NCBI RefSeq assembly: GCF_000472965.1
Contig: NZ_AXAU01000001.1
Span: forward strand, 713,162 to 777,161
Length of the DNA: 64,000 bases
Reading direction: 5' to 3'
Source of the DNA: Bradyrhizobium murdochi
Lineage (GTDB): Bacteria > Pseudomonadota > Alphaproteobacteria > Rhizobiales > Xanthobacteraceae
A program made the position numbers and the translations under genes. The notes under the pieces are model-generated. The model made no database searches. It saw only the letters and a program-made list of their open reading frames with translations, and was not told the origin of the DNA. This document shows positions 42,871 through 51,411 of the stretch, in pieces; positions within the stretch are counted from its first letter, which is position 1, and each line of letters starts with the position of its first letter.

Positions 42871-43818
42871 ATGAGCAAGCCAATCCTGCGCAATTCTTCG
42901 CAAGTGAATTCCCACACCGCGTCAGACGCGGATCCTTCGCAGATCGCCGATTCCCGTACTGCCGATGCGGAGATGGCACGCGTGCTTCACACCAAACCAC
43001 TCCGCATGGCTTTGGACACCTCCGGGGCCGGGATCGCCCACTGGAAGCATGACCCATTGCACGACGTCGTCGAGCCCATGACCCACCACGTCATCATGGC
43101 TTACAACGGCTCGGTGCAGCGCATGGAGCGGCGGACAGGAAGATCGGTTGCGATTGGAACGTTCCGTCCCGGGGTTCTGATAATCATTCCGGAAGGATCA
43201 AGCTCCCGATGGGATATTCCAAAACCTGTTGATGTCGTTCAGCTCTATCTTCCTGACACAACGCTGAAGCGGGTTGCCGACGAAGCCGGCGCCCCCACAT
43301 CGACCAATCTCCTGGAGCGAACGGCGCATCCTGACCCCATTACGTCCCGATTGCTCCTGAGCGCCTCGGATGTCCTGGAGGGCAACGAGGCCCTGGATAC
43401 GCTCTTCAGGCAGCAACTAACGGACCTCCTGGCCACCCGTCTGTTGGCTGCGCACACCGGCTCGCCAACCACGATCCAGCCGGTCATGGGCGGGTTGTCA
43501 CCGAAGGTGCTCGGCCGCGCTATCGAGCGCTTGCGTTCGGATGCCGATGCGGACGTCTCGCTCGCGGCGCTCGCTTCCGATGCTGGCCTGTCGCGCTTCC
43601 ATTTCTGCCGTGCCTTCAAGGAAAGCACGGGGCTTTCGCCGCATGCTTGGCTACGCCAGCACCAACTCGAGCAGGCCATGAACATGCTGCGGGACACGGA
43701 CGCGTCGGTCGTCTCGATCGCAGCCGCGCTTGGCTACTCCTCGCAGACCGCTTTTGCCGCCGCGTTCAGGAAGCTGACCGGAGAAACACCGAGCGATTGG
43801 CGGCGACGCATTCGGTAA
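42871..43818 (+). CDS. AraC-family transcriptional regulator
   Basis: The ATG at 42871 gives MSKPILRNSSQVNSHT; upstream frame to 42766 is open but Arg/Ser-rich and unlikely. The sensing domain has LRMALDTSGAGIAHWKHDP and GTFRPGVLIIIPEGSSSRWDI, of the type found in AraC regulators of aromatic or detergent responses. The two helix-turn-helix units are VSLAALASDAGLSRFHFCRAFKESTGLSPHAWLRQHQLEQA and ASVVSIAAALGYSSQTAFAAAFRKLTGETPSDWRRR. It heads a run of plus-strand genes (43.9-54.7 kb) and may control some of them. Confidence 0.9.
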   Translation: MSKPILRNSSQVNSHTASDADPSQIADSRTADAEMARVLHTKPLRMALDTSGAGIAHWKHDPLHDVVEPMTHHVIMAYNGSVQRMERRTGRSVAIGTFRPGVLIIIPEGSSSRWDIPKPVDVVQLYLPDTTLKRVADEAGAPTSTNLLERTAHPDPITSRLLLSASDVLEGNEALDTLFRQQLTDLLATRLLAAHTGSPTTIQPVMGGLSPKVLGRAIERLRSDADADVSLAALASDAGLSRFHFCRAFKESTGLSPHAWLRQHQLEQAMNMLRDTDASVVSIAAALGYSSQTAFAAAFRKLTGETPSDWRRRIR

Positions 43819-43920
43819 CAGCAATCGCTCTACAGGTACGGCAATCGCTCTGGGGCAGTCGCAAATCCAATTCGCTAAATCAACGTTACGCCCAACGCCA
43901 ACACCGGATGGAGACAAACG

Positions 43921-44232
43921 ATGGCCTGGATGAACGTCGTTAACCCCTTTGCAATCGCACCGCGGCGGAGAGTCGTCGCGACCGCACTCATGTACGGACT
44001 TTCGTTGAGCGTTCGCTTCACCTCGGCAGCGGGCGAAGAAACGGAAGTTCCGGCACATGCCGTCCAAACCGCCAACCCTGTCAGTTCCATCATCTTCTAC
44101 AAGGACTGGCCCGCGAAGCCCGCTCCGTTGATGGCCTTTCAACGCGGCCCGCTCCTGGAATCCGGCGGCTGCCGAACGGCATGTGAACGTCCCATGCCAA
44201 TGTCGCTAATGCTGGACTGCCCCGCACCGTAA
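43921..44232 (+). pseudogene. Truncated secreted alpha/beta hydrolase, probably decayed
   Basis: GGAGACAAACG precedes the ATG. The N-terminus has a leader (RRRVVATALMYGLSLSVRFTSAAG), then VSSIIFYKDWPAKPAPLMAFQRGPLLESGG. The FYKDW and F-x-x-G-(W)PL pattern is the start of haloperoxidase-type alpha/beta hydrolases (FYKDWG...VFHHGWPLSADDW). The Trp of HGWPL is gone and the sequence degenerates to a stop after 103 codons; no nucleophile elbow or catalytic His follows. I read it as the 5' remnant of a gene. It could also be a short secreted protein of its own. Confidence 0.5.
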
Positions 44233-44351
44233 CAGCCCGGCACTCGTTTCACATCATCTTTGCGTCATCGATCGGAAGAGGTTTGCCGCCAATGCAGGGC
44301 GGCGGCGATGACGCGCGCACGTCCGAGAGAATCTAACCAGAGGAGCAAACC

Positions 44352-45569
44352 ATGCGACTTGTTATCATAGGAGCCGGCTTCGCCGGCATGTACGCCGCAC
44401 TTTCCGCAGCCCGCCTGCGCGACATCCAGGGCGTTTCGCCCGAGGAGCTCGAGATCGCACTGATCGCACCCGAGCCGACGCTGGTGGTCCGTCCCCGGCT
44501 CTATGAATCGAAGCCGGAGACCCTGACGGCGCCTCTGCTCGATGTCCTCGAGGCAATCGACGTTGTCTACGTGCAAGGCAGCGCCGAAACGATCGACACC
44601 AAGGCTCGCATGGTGCAAGTGGCTACGGCCAAAGGCACCCGAAAGACTCTCTCCTACGATCGCCTGGTCGTGGCTACCGGCAGCCGCCTGTTCCGCCCGA
44701 ATATTCCCGGTCTTGCCGAGCACGGCTTCAGTGTCGACTCGCTCGAAGATGCAGTCGCCCTCGACAAGCATCTGCACGGCCTTGCCGATCGTCCGGCATT
44801 GAACGGACGCGACACGGTCGTCGTTGCCGGCGGCGGTTTCACCGGCATCGAAGCGGCAACCGAGATACCGTCGCGGCTCCGCAAGATCCTCGGCAAAGAT
44901 GCCAACCTTCGCGTCATCATTGTCGACCGCAACAGCGCGATCGCTCCCGATATGGGCGAAGGCCCCCGCCCCGTCATCGAGGACGCGCTGCGCAAGCTCG
45001 GCGTGGAGACCCGACTCGGCGCCGGCGTCGCCTCGCTCGACGAGTCCGGCGTCACGCTCTCCAGCGGCGAGCACATCGAAGCCGAGACCGTGATCTGGGC
45101 CGCGGGCATTCGCGCAGCGCCGCTGACGGCGCAGATCCCCGCCGAACGCGACAATTTCGGCCGCCTGCTGGTGGACCGATGCCTGAGCGTACCGGGAGTT
45201 GCCGGCGTCTTCGCCACCGGCGATGCCGCCCGCGCCGCCTGTGACGACGATGGTAACTACGCGCTGATGTCGTGCCAGCACGCCACGCGGATGGGCGCCT
45301 TCGCCGGCAACAACGCCGCGGCCGAGCTGCTCGGCGTGCCGACCAAGCCCTACCACCAGAAGGCCTATGTCACCTGTCTCGACCTCGGCGAGGCCGGCGC
45401 GCTGTTCACGAGCGGCTGGGAACGCAAGGTCAAGATGGTCGGCGGCGTCGCCAAGAAGACCAAGCAGGAGATCAACACCGTCTGGATCTATCCGCCGCGT
45501 GCCGAACGTGCCGCCGCGCTGGCCTCGGCAGATCCGGAGCGTGTGACTGATGTGACCGGCTTCCTCTAG
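44352..45569 (+). CDS. NAD(P)/FAD-dependent oxidoreductase, NDH-2-like
   Basis: An N-terminal FAD site MRLVIIGAGFAGMYAALSAARL, a second nucleotide site VVVAGGGFTGIEAATEIPSRL, and the FAD-binding ATGDAAR block (VAGVFATGDAARA) are those of type II NADH dehydrogenases and related flavoproteins. SCQHATRMGAFAGNNAAAEL near the end is typical. A classical membrane-anchoring C-terminus is not evident. It would oxidise NAD(P)H with a quinone or other acceptor. AGAGGAGCAAACC precedes the ATG. It begins a metabolic run that continues with an MBL hydrolase. Confidence 0.88.
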   Translation: MRLVIIGAGFAGMYAALSAARLRDIQGVSPEELEIALIAPEPTLVVRPRLYESKPETLTAPLLDVLEAIDVVYVQGSAETIDTKARMVQVATAKGTRKTLSYDRLVVATGSRLFRPNIPGLAEHGFSVDSLEDAVALDKHLHGLADRPALNGRDTVVVAGGGFTGIEAATEIPSRLRKILGKDANLRVIIVDRNSAIAPDMGEGPRPVIEDALRKLGVETRLGAGVASLDESGVTLSSGEHIEAETVIWAAGIRAAPLTAQIPAERDNFGRLLVDRCLSVPGVAGVFATGDAARAACDDDGNYALMSCQHATRMGAFAGNNAAAELLGVPTKPYHQKAYVTCLDLGEAGALFTSGWERKVKMVGGVAKKTKQEINTVWIYPPRAERAAALASADPERVTDVTGFL

Positions 45570-45584
45570 CCCTTCACGCGAAAC

Positions 45585-45605
45585 GGGCCGCGGAAAGCGC
45601 GGCCC
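45585..45605 (+). terminator. Intercistronic hairpin, copy 1
   Basis: GGGCCGCG-GAAAG-CGCGGCCC forms an 8-bp perfect stem 15 bases after the flavoprotein stop. A related hairpin, also preceded by CACGCGA, follows the next gene at 46632. There is no T run. They may be transcription pause or mRNA-end-protection elements. Confidence 0.55.
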
Positions 45606-45687
45606 GCCCAGAATCGAGCATCAAGATCGAGCGAAGGAGTTTTCAAAGATGAATCAGACGATCCGCAACACTCAGGAGGAGACAAAC

Positions 45688-46605
45688 ATGAACCTCAACA
45701 TGACCGCACACCCCGTTAGATCGAAGCCCGACGAGTTGGTTCCGTCGCGCTACGCGCTGAAGGTCGGTGAGATTGACGTGCTGGTGGTCAGCGATGGCGT
45801 GCTACCGCTCCCAACCGCAATGTTGGCCCACAACGTCGACCCGGCCGTCCGGGCGGCCTGGCTGGACGAGATGTTCCTGCCGCCGGACGCGTTCGATTGG
45901 GCGCTGAACGTGGTCGTGGTGCGTAGCGGCGGCCGGACCATACTCGTCGACGCTGGGCTAGGGTTCGACCCGGACTTGCACTTGCCGCGGGCCGGGCAGT
46001 TGATCAAGCGACTGGAGGCCGCCGGCATTGATCTTGCGTCCGTGACCGACGTGGTGCTGACCCACATGCACATGGACCACATTGGCGGGCTGCTCGTCGA
46101 CGGGGTCAAGGAACGGCTGTGTCCTGACCTGCGGATCCACGTGGCGGCCGCCGAGATCAAGTTCTGGGAGACGCCCGATTTCTCCCAGGTCTCCATGCCG
46201 CCGGGATTCCCGGACGCGCTTCGGTCGGCCGCCAAGCGGTTCGTGAAAGAGTACCGCAGCCAGTTGCGGCCGTTTGAGGAGGAGTACGAGGTGGCGCCGG
46301 GGGTGGTCGTCCATCGCACCGGCGGCCACACCCCCGGGCACAGCGTGGTCCGCGTGGCGTCCGGCGGCGACCGGCTGACGTTCGCCGGCGACCTCGTGTT
46401 CGCGGTCGGGTTCGAACACCCCGAGTGGTACAACGGCTTCGAACATGACCCCGAGGAGTCGGCCCGCGTTCGTATCAGTCTTTTGCGGGAGCTGGCGGCG
46501 ACCGGCGGCCTCCTGGTGGCCACTCACCTGCCGTTCCCATCCATCGGCCATGTGGCGGTCGACGGCGACGCCTTTCGTTGGGTACCGGCCATCTGGGATT
46601 ACTGA
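45688..46605 (+). CDS. MBL-fold metallohydrolase
   Basis: The ATG at 45688 is preceded by the near-perfect CAGGAGGAGACAAAC, and a second in-frame ATG at 45649 also has AAGGAG upstream, so two starts may be used. The metal motif [20 protein letters not shown] (HxHxDH) and [11 protein letters not shown] (His), then LTFAGDLVF (Asp), are those of the metallo-beta-lactamase superfamily, in the branch with lactonases. The length of 305 aa is normal. The substrate is unknown; lactone hydrolysis is a possibility only. It lies between an NDH-2-like gene and an acetoacetate decarboxylase gene. Confidence 0.88.
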   Translation: MNLNMTAHPVRSKPDELVPSRYALKVGEIDVLVVSDGVLPLPTAMLAHNVDPAVRAAWLDEMFLPPDAFDWALNVVVVRSGGRTILVDAGLGFDPDLHLPRAGQLIKRLEAAGIDLASVTDVVLTHMHMDHIGGLLVDGVKERLCPDLRIHVAAAEIKFWETPDFSQVSMPPGFPDALRSAAKRFVKEYRSQLRPFEEEYEVAPGVVVHRTGGHTPGHSVVRVASGGDRLTFAGDLVFAVGFEHPEWYNGFEHDPEESARVRISLLRELAATGGLLVATHLPFPSIGHVAVDGDAFRWVPAIWDY

Positions 46606-46631
46606 CCGCTTGTGTAGCGCCTCACGCGACA

Positions 46632-46664
46632 CGGGCCGCGTTCCGAAACGCGGAGCGCGGCCCG
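46632..46664 (+). terminator. Intercistronic hairpin, copy 2
   Basis: CGGGCCGCG pairs with CGCGGCCCG around a 15-base loop that itself contains CGTTCCGAAACG. It lies after the MBL gene, with CACGCGA just upstream as in copy 1, and 32 bases before the acetoacetate decarboxylase start. Confidence 0.55.
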
Positions 46665-46696
46665 CTGACCTCAGATCAATCTGGAGCTCGACGACG

Positions 46697-47497
46697 ATGA
46701 AACACGAGACCGTGCGCGCGAGCGCGTTCGCCATGCCGTTGACGAACCCGGCCTTTCCACCCGGCCCTTACCGGTTCGTCAACCGCGAATACTTCATCAT
46801 CCGCTACAGGACCGATCCGGAAGCGCTGCGCCGGATCGTGCCGGAGCCGCTGGAAGTGACGGAGCCGGTGGTGAACTACGAGTTCATCCGCATGCCCGAC
46901 TCGACCGGCTTCGGCGACTACACCGAAAGCGGTCAGGTCATTCCGGTGAGCTACCAGGGCCAGGCCGGCAGCTTCGTCCACCAGATGTTCTTGAATGATC
47001 ATCCGCCGATCGCCGGCGGGCGCGAGCTGTGGGGCTTTCCCAAGAAGCTGGCGCAGCCCAAGCTCGCCGTCGAGATCGACACGCTGGTCGGCACCCTCAA
47101 CTACGGCTCGGTTCGGATTGCGACCGGCACCATGGGCTACAAGCATCGCGCCCTCGACACCGCGACTGAGGCGAGAAAACTCGCCGCGCCGAATTTCCTG
47201 CTCAAGATCATCCCGCATGTCGACGGCACGGCACGCATCTGCGAGCTGGTGCGCTACCATTGCGAGGATATCACCGTGAAGGGCGCATGGACCGGGCCTG
47301 CTGCGCTCGACCTCTACTCGCATGCACTCGCTCCCGTTGCCGAGCTGCCGGTGCTGCAAGTGCTGTCAGCCAAGCACGTCGTTGCCGACCTCACCCTCGG
47401 GCTCGGCACTGTGGTGCACGACTATCTGTCGCCAGGCGCGTCCGAACGACGACGCGCATCCGGTTCCGAAATCTTGATCGAAGCCAACGCCGGCTGA
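46697..47497 (+). CDS. adc: Acetoacetate decarboxylase
   Basis: The motif [17 protein letters not shown] contains the Lys pair (K116/K117) of which one forms the Schiff base with acetoacetate and the other lowers its pKa. [26 protein letters not shown] and [15 protein letters not shown] also match. The ATG at 46697 gives [14 protein letters not shown], and upstream frame is not gene-like. The enzyme converts acetoacetate to acetone and CO2. It stands before a patatin gene and a 3-hydroxybutyrate dehydrogenase gene, a set I associate with ketone/PHB metabolism in this genus. Confidence 0.9.
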   Translation: MKHETVRASAFAMPLTNPAFPPGPYRFVNREYFIIRYRTDPEALRRIVPEPLEVTEPVVNYEFIRMPDSTGFGDYTESGQVIPVSYQGQAGSFVHQMFLNDHPPIAGGRELWGFPKKLAQPKLAVEIDTLVGTLNYGSVRIATGTMGYKHRALDTATEARKLAAPNFLLKIIPHVDGTARICELVRYHCEDITVKGAWTGPAALDLYSHALAPVAELPVLQVLSAKHVVADLTLGLGTVVHDYLSPGASERRRASGSEILIEANAG

Positions 47498-47529
47498 TCG
47501 GATCAGCCGCAATGCAGGGAGTTCTGGCA

Positions 47530-48702
47530 ATGTTGAACGTAACGCGCGAGCAAATCAATTCTGCGCAGCAGATCAATTCGCTGCCATACGATGTCGTTGC
47601 GCTGGTGCTGCAAGGTGGCGGCGCGCTCGGCGCGTATCAGGCCGGCGTCTATGAGGGCCTGCATGAAGCCGGCATCCGGCCGAACTGGCTGGCGGGCATT
47701 TCGATCGGCGCGCTCAACGCCGCCATCATCGCGGGTTCGCCCGAAGATGAACGTGTCGCACGGCTACGCGAATTCTGGGAGACCATCTGCGCCCATTCAA
47801 TAGAATGGCCCGCCGGCGAAGGCTTGGCCAATGCCTTGCCCTTTGCGTTCGACATCAAGTCGGTGCGCAACGCGTTGGCGGCGACGAGAGCCCTGGTCCA
47901 GGGTCAGCCTGGCTTTTTCAAGCCGCGCTTCCCCTCGCCGCTGTGGTCGCCGTTCTCCGGCGATGCGGCGACCAGCTTCTACGACACCGCACCGCTGCAC
48001 CGGACGCTGGAGCGGCTCGTCGACTTCGATCGGCTGAACTCCGGCGAAGTGCGCATCAGTGTCGGCGCAGTCAACGTCCGCACCGGCAACTTGACCTATT
48101 TCGACACCGCCGAACGCCGACTGGGACCGAAGCATTTCATGGCTTCAGGCGCGCTTCCGCCGGGATTTCCCGCCGTCGAAATCGAAGGCGAGCACTACTG
48201 GGATGGCGGCGTGGTCTCCAACACGCCTCTCTCCCGCGTATTGTCCGGCGATGCGCGCGACACGCTGACATTCCAGATCGACCTCTGGTCGGCCAAGGGC
48301 CGCGTTCCCTACGACATGATGGAAGTGTCGAGCCGGCAGAAGGACATCCAGTATTCGAGCCGCACACGCGCCGTAACCGACCAGGTGCTGCGGATGCAGA
48401 AGATGCGCCAGGCGTTGCAGCGCACGATCGAGAAATTGCCGGAAGCCGCAAGGAACGATCCGGAAATGCGCGCCATCGCCGATCTCGCGCGGCATCGCTC
48501 CCACAACATCATTCACCTGATCTATCAGACCAAGCTCCACGAGGGCCATTCGAGGGATTACGAGTTCGGGCTGAGCGCGATGCGCGCACACTGGCAGAGC
48601 GGGCTGGAAGACATCCGCCGCACCCTCTCCGACCGGCGGCGCCTCGACCCGCCGCCTCCCGAGCTCGGCATCGTTACCCACGACATCCATCGCCGCGATT
48701 GA
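47530..48702 (+). CDS. Patatin-like phospholipase
   Basis: The ATG at 47530 has GGGAG upstream, with 47512 as alternative. ALVLQGGGALGAYQAGVYEGL is the oxyanion loop, GISIGALNAAI (GxSxG, Ser58) the nucleophile, and EHYWDGGVVSNTP the catalytic Asp of the DGG motif. The C-terminal half is of the DUF3734 type (RMQKMRQALQRTIEKLPEAAR). Patatins of this branch hydrolyse lipids or polyhydroxybutyrate granule-associated esters, but the substrate here is unproven. It lies between the acetoacetate decarboxylase and 3-hydroxybutyrate dehydrogenase genes. Confidence 0.9.
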   Translation: MLNVTREQINSAQQINSLPYDVVALVLQGGGALGAYQAGVYEGLHEAGIRPNWLAGISIGALNAAIIAGSPEDERVARLREFWETICAHSIEWPAGEGLANALPFAFDIKSVRNALAATRALVQGQPGFFKPRFPSPLWSPFSGDAATSFYDTAPLHRTLERLVDFDRLNSGEVRISVGAVNVRTGNLTYFDTAERRLGPKHFMASGALPPGFPAVEIEGEHYWDGGVVSNTPLSRVLSGDARDTLTFQIDLWSAKGRVPYDMMEVSSRQKDIQYSSRTRAVTDQVLRMQKMRQALQRTIEKLPEAARNDPEMRAIADLARHRSHNIIHLIYQTKLHEGHSRDYEFGLSAMRAHWQSGLEDIRRTLSDRRRLDPPPPELGIVTHDIHRRD

Positions 48703-48744
48703 GCTCACGGCAGATTTCATCTCAAACCATCGAAAGGAATTGCC

Positions 48745-49527
48745 ATGTTGAAGGGCAAGGTAGCCATCGTCACCGGATCGACCAGCGGCATTGGGCTCGG
48801 AATCGCAAAAGAGCTTGCAAAGCTCGGCGCCGACCTCGTATTGAACGGGTTTGGCGACGCAGGCGAGATCGAGGCGATCCGCAGCGGCATCGAACGAGAA
48901 TACGACGTCCGCGTCGTTTACGACGGTGCCGACATGTCGAAGGGCGACGCTGTGCGCGGATTGATCGATGCAACGATCAAGAAATTCGGGCACCTCGACA
49001 TCCTCGTCAACAATGCCGGCATTCAGTTCACTGCGCCCGTGGATGAATTTCCGGCTGCCAAGTGGGATGCAATTCTCAGCATCAATCTGTCCGCCGCATT
49101 CCACGGCATTGCAGCGGCAGTGCCCCAGATGAAGAAGCAGCGCTGGGGACGCATCGTCAACATCGCCTCTGCGCACGGCCTTGTCGCTTCAACCCACAAG
49201 GCCGCTTACGTCGCGGCCAAACACGGACTGGTCGGTCTGACCAAGGTGGTCGGCCTGGAGACCGCTGGAAGCGGAGTGACCTGCAATGCGGTTTGTCCAG
49301 GTTGGGTGCGAACGCCACTGGTGGAAAAGCAGATCAGCGATATCGCCGCTCAAAAGGGCATCAGCCAGAAGGAAGCAACCAACGAACTCCTTGCTGAGAA
49401 ACAACCGTCTCTGGATTTCGCGTCTCCGGAGCAGCTTGGCGGCACCGTCGCCTTCCTGTGTTCGGCCGCGGCGGACCAGATAACGGGTACCGCAATCTCC
49501 GTCGATGGTGGCTGGACTGCGCGGTAA
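48745..49527 (+). CDS. bdhA: 3-hydroxybutyrate dehydrogenase
   Basis: A classic SDR: MLKGKVAIVTGSTSGIGLGIAKEL (NAD site), LVNNAGIQF, Ser of NIASAHGLVAS, and YVAAKHG (Y-x3-K). The QFTAPVDEFP and AVCPGWVRTPLVEKQ segments, with the Gln near NAGIQ, are typical of D-3-hydroxybutyrate dehydrogenase, which interconverts 3-hydroxybutyrate and acetoacetate with NAD. At 260 aa it is the usual length. AAAGGAATTGCC precedes the ATG. Together with acetoacetate decarboxylase it makes a short ketone pathway. Confidence 0.9.
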   Translation: MLKGKVAIVTGSTSGIGLGIAKELAKLGADLVLNGFGDAGEIEAIRSGIEREYDVRVVYDGADMSKGDAVRGLIDATIKKFGHLDILVNNAGIQFTAPVDEFPAAKWDAILSINLSAAFHGIAAAVPQMKKQRWGRIVNIASAHGLVASTHKAAYVAAKHGLVGLTKVVGLETAGSGVTCNAVCPGWVRTPLVEKQISDIAAQKGISQKEATNELLAEKQPSLDFASPEQLGGTVAFLCSAAADQITGTAISVDGGWTAR

Positions 49528-49598
49528 CAGGCGCGCAGCGAACGTTGTCAGCTCCTCAGCGTACACCCTTCCTCAGTGATCACAGAAAGAGATCGAAC

Positions 49599-50345
49599 AT
49601 GCAAAGTGAAAAGGTCGTGATTGTGACGGGCGGCAGCTCCGGCATCGGACGGGCAGCGGCGCTGCGCTTCGCTAGACAAGGCGACAAGGTCCTCGTCACC
49701 GGCCGCCGCCCCGGACTCATCGAAGAGACGATGGCCGGGCATGCGAACATCGCAGGATTGGTCGCAGATGCCGCTTCCGTCGAGGATGCCAAGCGCACAA
49801 TCGCAAAGGCGGTCGACACCTGGGGAAGGTTGGATGCGTTGGTCAACAACGCGGGCGCGGGTGCAATCCTTCCGCTGGCCGACACGACGGCTGATCGCAT
49901 TACGGACATCTTCTCCGTCAACGTGCTCGGCCCAAGTCTGCTTGCTGCTGCTGCTTTGCCTCACCTGAAGGCGAGACGGGGCACGATCGTCAATGTCTCG
50001 AGTACCTTCGGCCACAAGCCCGCGGCTGGGCTGTCCCATTACGCAGCCAGCAAGGCTGCATTGGAGCACTTGACCCGCTGCTGGGCGCTGGAGCTTGCAC
50101 CGCTCGGCATAAGGGTGAACGCCGTCGCGGCGGGCCCCACCGAATCGGGCGCACTGACTGGCATGATGGGACTCTCCCCGGAACAGGCGGCCGAAATCAA
50201 GGAGCAGGAGCGCGCGCGCATACCGCTCGGGCGACGCGGCGTTCCGGACGATGTCGCAGAATGGATCGTGCGGCTTGCCGGCCCCGCTTCCGAATGGATG
50301 ACGGGCCAGGTGATCGCTGCCGACGGCGGCTTGGGACTGGCTTAG
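49599..50345 (+). CDS. Short-chain dehydrogenase/reductase
   Basis: The ATG at 49599 gives MQSEKVVIVTGGSSGIGRAAALRFARQG, the cofactor fold; NNAGAGAIL, SSTFGHKPAAGLSHYAASKAALEHL (Ser, Y-x3-K) complete the catalytic triad, and AAGPTESGAL follows. The product is about 248 aa. The Arg of VTGRR suggests NADP preference. The substrate is unknown. It lies 71 bases after bdhA and 28 bases before the efflux operon, so it may belong with the efflux genes. Confidence 0.88.
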   Translation: MQSEKVVIVTGGSSGIGRAAALRFARQGDKVLVTGRRPGLIEETMAGHANIAGLVADAASVEDAKRTIAKAVDTWGRLDALVNNAGAGAILPLADTTADRITDIFSVNVLGPSLLAAAALPHLKARRGTIVNVSSTFGHKPAAGLSHYAASKAALEHLTRCWALELAPLGIRVNAVAAGPTESGALTGMMGLSPEQAAEIKEQERARIPLGRRGVPDDVAEWIVRLAGPASEWMTGQVIAADGGLGLA

Positions 50346-50373
50346 TTGCTGTGACGTTACTTGGCGAGGAACG

Positions 50374-51411
50374 ATGACCATTTTCTCACCGAAAACGAAA
50401 AAGATGATCGGCTTGTCGCTGTGCCTCGGCGCCGTCGTCGTCGCAGCTGGCGGCTGGGCCTATGCCCGTTCAAACGAGACGTTCACCGACAACGCCTATA
50501 TTCGCGGGGACATGACCTCGCTCGCGCCAAAGGTTGCAGGCTACGTCACGGCCGTGGAGGTTCAGGATAACCAGACCGTTCGTGCAGGCGACGTCCTGTT
50601 CCGGATCGACGATCGGGACTACCGCGCACGCCTTGCGCAAGCCGAGGCCAATGTCGAAGCCGCCCAAGCTCGCCTCGCCAATGTCGATGCGGAGACCCAA
50701 CTCCAGCACGCCCTGATACGGCAGGCCGAAGCTCAAAAACTTGCGAGCGTGGCCGAGATGAATCTGGCCCGCAAGGCCTCCGATCGCCGCCGTGAGCTGA
50801 TCCGCACCAACGCCGTCAGCCAGGCGCAGGTCGATGAAAGCGATGCGGCGCTATCGAGAACCGAGGCGGGCGTGTCGGCGGCGTCGGCAACGGTAGAGGC
50901 CCAGCGGCAACGCATCGCGGTCCTTGCCAGCCAACGCGAAGCTGCCGTTGCTGCAGTGGCGCAGGCGCACGCCGCACGCGATCTCGCTCAGATCGATCTC
51001 GACCACACCGTGGTGCATGCGCCGGTCGACGGCGTCGTCGGCAACCGCCAGGTCCGCGTCGGCCGGCTTGTCGCGCCGGGTACATCCTTGCTCGACATCG
51101 TTCCGGTCAAGGACGTGTGGGTGGTGGCGAACTTCAAGGAAAGCCAGATCGAACATATCCGGCCAGGACAGCGCGCCCGCATCACCGTGGACGGCTATCC
51201 GAACCAGACGATTGAAGGCGTGGTGGACAGCTTTGCGCCCGGCAGCGGGTCTGCGTTCACCCTGCTCCCCACCGACAATGCGACGGGAAACTTCATTCGT
51301 GTCGTTCAACGCGTGCCTGTGAAAATCCGGTTCGCCAGGAATCCATTGCCCGGCCGCGTCGTGCCCGGTCTGTCCGCGCGTGTCGAGATCGATCGAGGAA
51401 GCGGCACATGA
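50374..51411 (+). CDS. HlyD-family membrane fusion protein (EmrA-like)
   Basis: A single N-terminal helix (MIGLSLCLGAVVVAAGGWAYA) anchors a periplasmic adaptor: DNAYIRGDMTSLAPKVAGYVTAVEVQDNQTVRAGDVLFRIDDRDY (biotinyl-lipoyl domain), two long coiled-coil stretches rich in Ala/Gln/Glu, and HAPVDGVVGNRQVRVGRLVAPGTSLLDIVP plus a beta-barrel. This is the EmrA/VceA form that links a 14-TM pump to an outer-membrane channel. The GAGGAACG site precedes the ATG, and the stop overlaps the ATG of the pump gene (ATGA). Confidence 0.92.
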   Translation: MTIFSPKTKKMIGLSLCLGAVVVAAGGWAYARSNETFTDNAYIRGDMTSLAPKVAGYVTAVEVQDNQTVRAGDVLFRIDDRDYRARLAQAEANVEAAQARLANVDAETQLQHALIRQAEAQKLASVAEMNLARKASDRRRELIRTNAVSQAQVDESDAALSRTEAGVSAASATVEAQRQRIAVLASQREAAVAAVAQAHAARDLAQIDLDHTVVHAPVDGVVGNRQVRVGRLVAPGTSLLDIVPVKDVWVVANFKESQIEHIRPGQRARITVDGYPNQTIEGVVDSFAPGSGSAFTLLPTDNATGNFIRVVQRVPVKIRFARNPLPGRVVPGLSARVEIDRGSGT

